This document shows positions 12,822 through 14,282 of a stretch of DNA of 14,282 nt, piece by piece. This stretch comes from Candidatus Cloacimonadota bacterium. GTDB lineage: Bacteria > Cloacimonadota > Cloacimonadia > JGIOTU-2. The stretch's first letter is position 1. Every line of letters starts with the position of its first letter. The position numbers and the translations under genes were made by a program. Under the pieces are notes generated by a model. The model was not told the DNA's origin, ran no database searches, and worked only from the letters and a program-made list of their open reading frames with translations. The stretch lies in assembly GCA_030628975.1 (NCBI GenBank), contig DAOVPZ010000012.1:1-14282 (forward strand), in the 5' to 3' direction.

Positions 12822-13451
12822 ATGAATAAAATAGCAATTGATATTATTTTACTTCCATCAGAAGAAATGATGGACAAAGTAATTGAACTAAATAAGGAAT
12901 TGTTAAAGCACTTTGAAAACATCCCCGCGTCCGCGGGGATCATTTTAAACAAAGAAAACTGTTTTCCCCACATCTCTTTAGCTATGGGAGTTATTGGTAA
13001 AAATGAAATTCTTAATATTAATCAAGTTTTACATAATATATCAAAAGAATTTTCTATCATGAATTTAAATGCTATTAGTATTTATGCTAATATAATCCCT
13101 TCTGGGGAAAAAGTTTCTTGTTATAAAATTGAAAATACAAGACAGCTTCAATTACTTCATGAAACAATTATGAATAAACTTTCGAACCATTTTACTTATG
13201 ATATAACTGCTGAAATGATTTATTCACCGAAAGAAGTAGAAGACATAACTTTAGATTGGATTCGTAATTATCCAAAAAAATCAAGTTTTGAAAATTTCTC
13301 ACCTCATATTACCATTGGCTTTGGAGAAATAGAAAATACTAATTTGCCAATAAAGTTTATCTCTTCAAAACTTGCACTATGCCATCTTGGGAATTATTGT
13401 ACCTGTAAAAAAATATTGCTATCAATAAATTTGAAGATTTCTATAGACTAA
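12822..13451 (+). CDS. 2H phosphoesterase superfamily protein (2'-5' RNA ligase-like)
   Basis: The protein has 209 residues and the two HxT/S motifs that define the superfamily: PHIS at His50-Ser52 and PHIT at His162-Thr164, each following a hydrophobic strand. Members act on 2',3'-cyclic phosphates or 2'-5' linkages of RNA or nucleotides; the specific substrate is unknown. Residues 34-40 (IPASAGI) come from a perfect GC-rich palindrome at 12921-12940 inserted between the first helix and the first catalytic strand, and seem tolerated because the frame stays open. No Shine-Dalgarno motif is seen; a TATAAT (12811-12816) ends five bases before the ATG, which may be chance in AT-rich DNA. The stop lies one base before the next gene. 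Confidence 0.85.
   Translation: MNKIAIDIILLPSEEMMDKVIELNKELLKHFENIPASAGIILNKENCFPHISLAMGVIGKNEILNINQVLHNISKEFSIMNLNAISIYANIIPSGEKVSCYKIENTRQLQLLHETIMNKLSNHFTYDITAEMIYSPKEVEDITLDWIRNYPKKSSFENFSPHITIGFGEIENTNLPIKFISSKLALCHLGNYCTCKKILLSINLKISID
12921..12940 (+). repeat. GC-rich palindrome inserted in frame in the 2H phosphoesterase gene
   Basis: ATCCCCGCG (12921-12929), TC, CGCGGGGAT (12932-12940) form a perfect nine-base-pair stem with a two-base spacer, 14 of 20 bases being G or C, in an AT-rich gene. It codes for residues 34-40. I recognise the CCCCGCG-TC-CGCGGGG form as a dispersed repeat type seen in other genomes. It is unrelated in sequence to the three elements in mod. Confidence 0.85.
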
Positions 13452-13452
13452 A

Positions 13453-14282
13453 ATGAAACTTATAAGCATACTTTTTCTCTTGTTTTTTATCTATTATTGC
13501 TATTATATTAAAATATTTTTTAAGGGTTTAAAACGCAAATATCTTAAGCCTGTTACTAAACAACCTTTTGTTTCTGTCGTAGTTGCAGCTTATAATGAGG
13601 AAAATAAGATTCCACACCTTTTGACTACATTATTAAATCAAGATTACCCACAAGATTTGTATGAAATAGTCATTGCAAATGATCAATCAACTGATAGAAC
13701 TGCTGATATAGTTAAAGAATTTCAGAAAAAATTTGATAATCTAAAATTAATTGATGTAAAGATTTCAGATGAAAAAATCTCTCGAAAAAAGAACGCTTTA
13801 TCACAGGGAATTAATGCGAGTAAGGGAAAAATTATCTTAACAACGGATGCTGATTGTATTGTAAAAACATCATGGATTTCTGGTATGGTTCGCTACTTTG
13901 ACCATAATGTAGGATTAGTTGCTGGATTTTCAATACCAAATATTATGAATTTAACCCAAGCTTCCTTTTTAGAAAAATATGAATATTTGGACACATTAGC
14001 AATATTTTCTGCAGCAGCAGGTGCTATTGGAGAAGACAAGGCTTTTTCTTGTAGTGGACAAAATCTTTCTTATACAAGAGAAGCCTATAATAATGTCAGA
14101 GGTTTTGAAAAAATCAAAAGATTTATCTCTGGAGATGACATTTTACTTATGCAACTGATTAGAAAAGCTGGATACAAAATCAGATTTGCTTTTGGTTATG
14201 ACACACATAATTTTACCAAATCAGAAAGGAATCTGGGCAGATTCTTGAATCAGAGAATTCGTTGGGCTTCTAATGAAAAAGC
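13453..14282 (+). CDS. GT2 glycosyltransferase, processive type, 3'-truncated by window edge
   Basis: 276 codons are visible and the frame is open to the edge. An N-terminal hydrophobic segment (ISILFLLFFIYYCYY) is a likely membrane anchor. The GT-A domain begins with FVSVVVAAYNEENKIPHL. Further motifs are ANDQSTDRT (first nucleotide-sugar site), TTDADC (the DxD metal motif), CSGQNLSYTREAY, SGDD (probable catalytic base), and QRIRWAS, the Q/RxxRW motif of processive GT2 enzymes such as cellulose and hyaluronan synthases. More membrane helices would be expected past the edge. It probably makes a cell-surface polysaccharide or glycolipid; the sugar is unknown. It starts one base after the 2H phosphoesterase stop with no Shine-Dalgarno motif, suggesting coupled translation. 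Confidence 0.92.
   Translation, partial: MKLISILFLLFFIYYCYYIKIFFKGLKRKYLKPVTKQPFVSVVVAAYNEENKIPHLLTTLLNQDYPQDLYEIVIANDQSTDRTADIVKEFQKKFDNLKLIDVKISDEKISRKKNALSQGINASKGKIILTTDADCIVKTSWISGMVRYFDHNVGLVAGFSIPNIMNLTQASFLEKYEYLDTLAIFSAAAGAIGEDKAFSCSGQNLSYTREAYNNVRGFEKIKRFISGDDILLMQLIRKAGYKIRFAFGYDTHNFTKSERNLGRFLNQRIRWASNEK

Overview
The window is about 14.3 kb of AT-rich (by eye near 30% GC) bacterial DNA using the standard code; TAA, TAG and TGA all act as stops. Every gene reads on the + strand. I cannot place the organism with confidence. The low GC, RadC, a type III restriction island and several GC-rich or semi-palindromic repeats inside genes suggest an uncultured or environmental bacterium. 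Shine-Dalgarno motifs are clear before the island genes and weak or absent before the last four genes, which hints that the island is of foreign origin.

Layout. (1) 1-2061 is a radC-fic block. It has a 5'-truncated radC with an intact JAMM metal site, a class II Fic AMP-transferase, four perfect 12-bp tandem repeats just after fic, scraps of a decayed winged-helix-like coding sequence, and a decayed second copy of the radC 3' end (81 bp, about 86% identical to 613-693). The radC-tail repeats bracket fic and look like the scar of an insertion or a recombination. (2) 2094-11280 is a type III restriction-modification operon with extra genes: a beta-class DNA methyltransferase (Mod), a PHP-plus-ABC-type coiled-coil ATPase (TrlF-like), a MntA/HepT nucleotidyltransferase/RNase toxin-antitoxin pair, and a DEAD-family helicase with a C-terminal PD-(D/E)XK nuclease (Res). 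An unrecognised 160-aa protein follows 17 nt later. (3) 11809-14282 looks like ordinary genome: a DUF402 protein, a Cys-rich DUF3795 protein, a 2H phosphoesterase, and a GT2 glycosyltransferase running off the right edge.

How the parts may work together. Mod would methylate host sites and Res, with Mod, would cut unmodified DNA. The PHP-ATPase is built like known guard or abortive-infection ATPases (sensor ATPase plus hydrolase domain), and its place between mod and res suggests a second layer, by analogy with PrrC and RloC beside other restriction systems. MntA-HepT would stabilise the island or add another abortive response. This cooperation is inference from gene order.

A separate feature is short repeat elements inserted in frame into genes: three in mod and one in the 2H phosphoesterase. 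They resemble in principle the in-frame palindromic elements known from Rickettsia.
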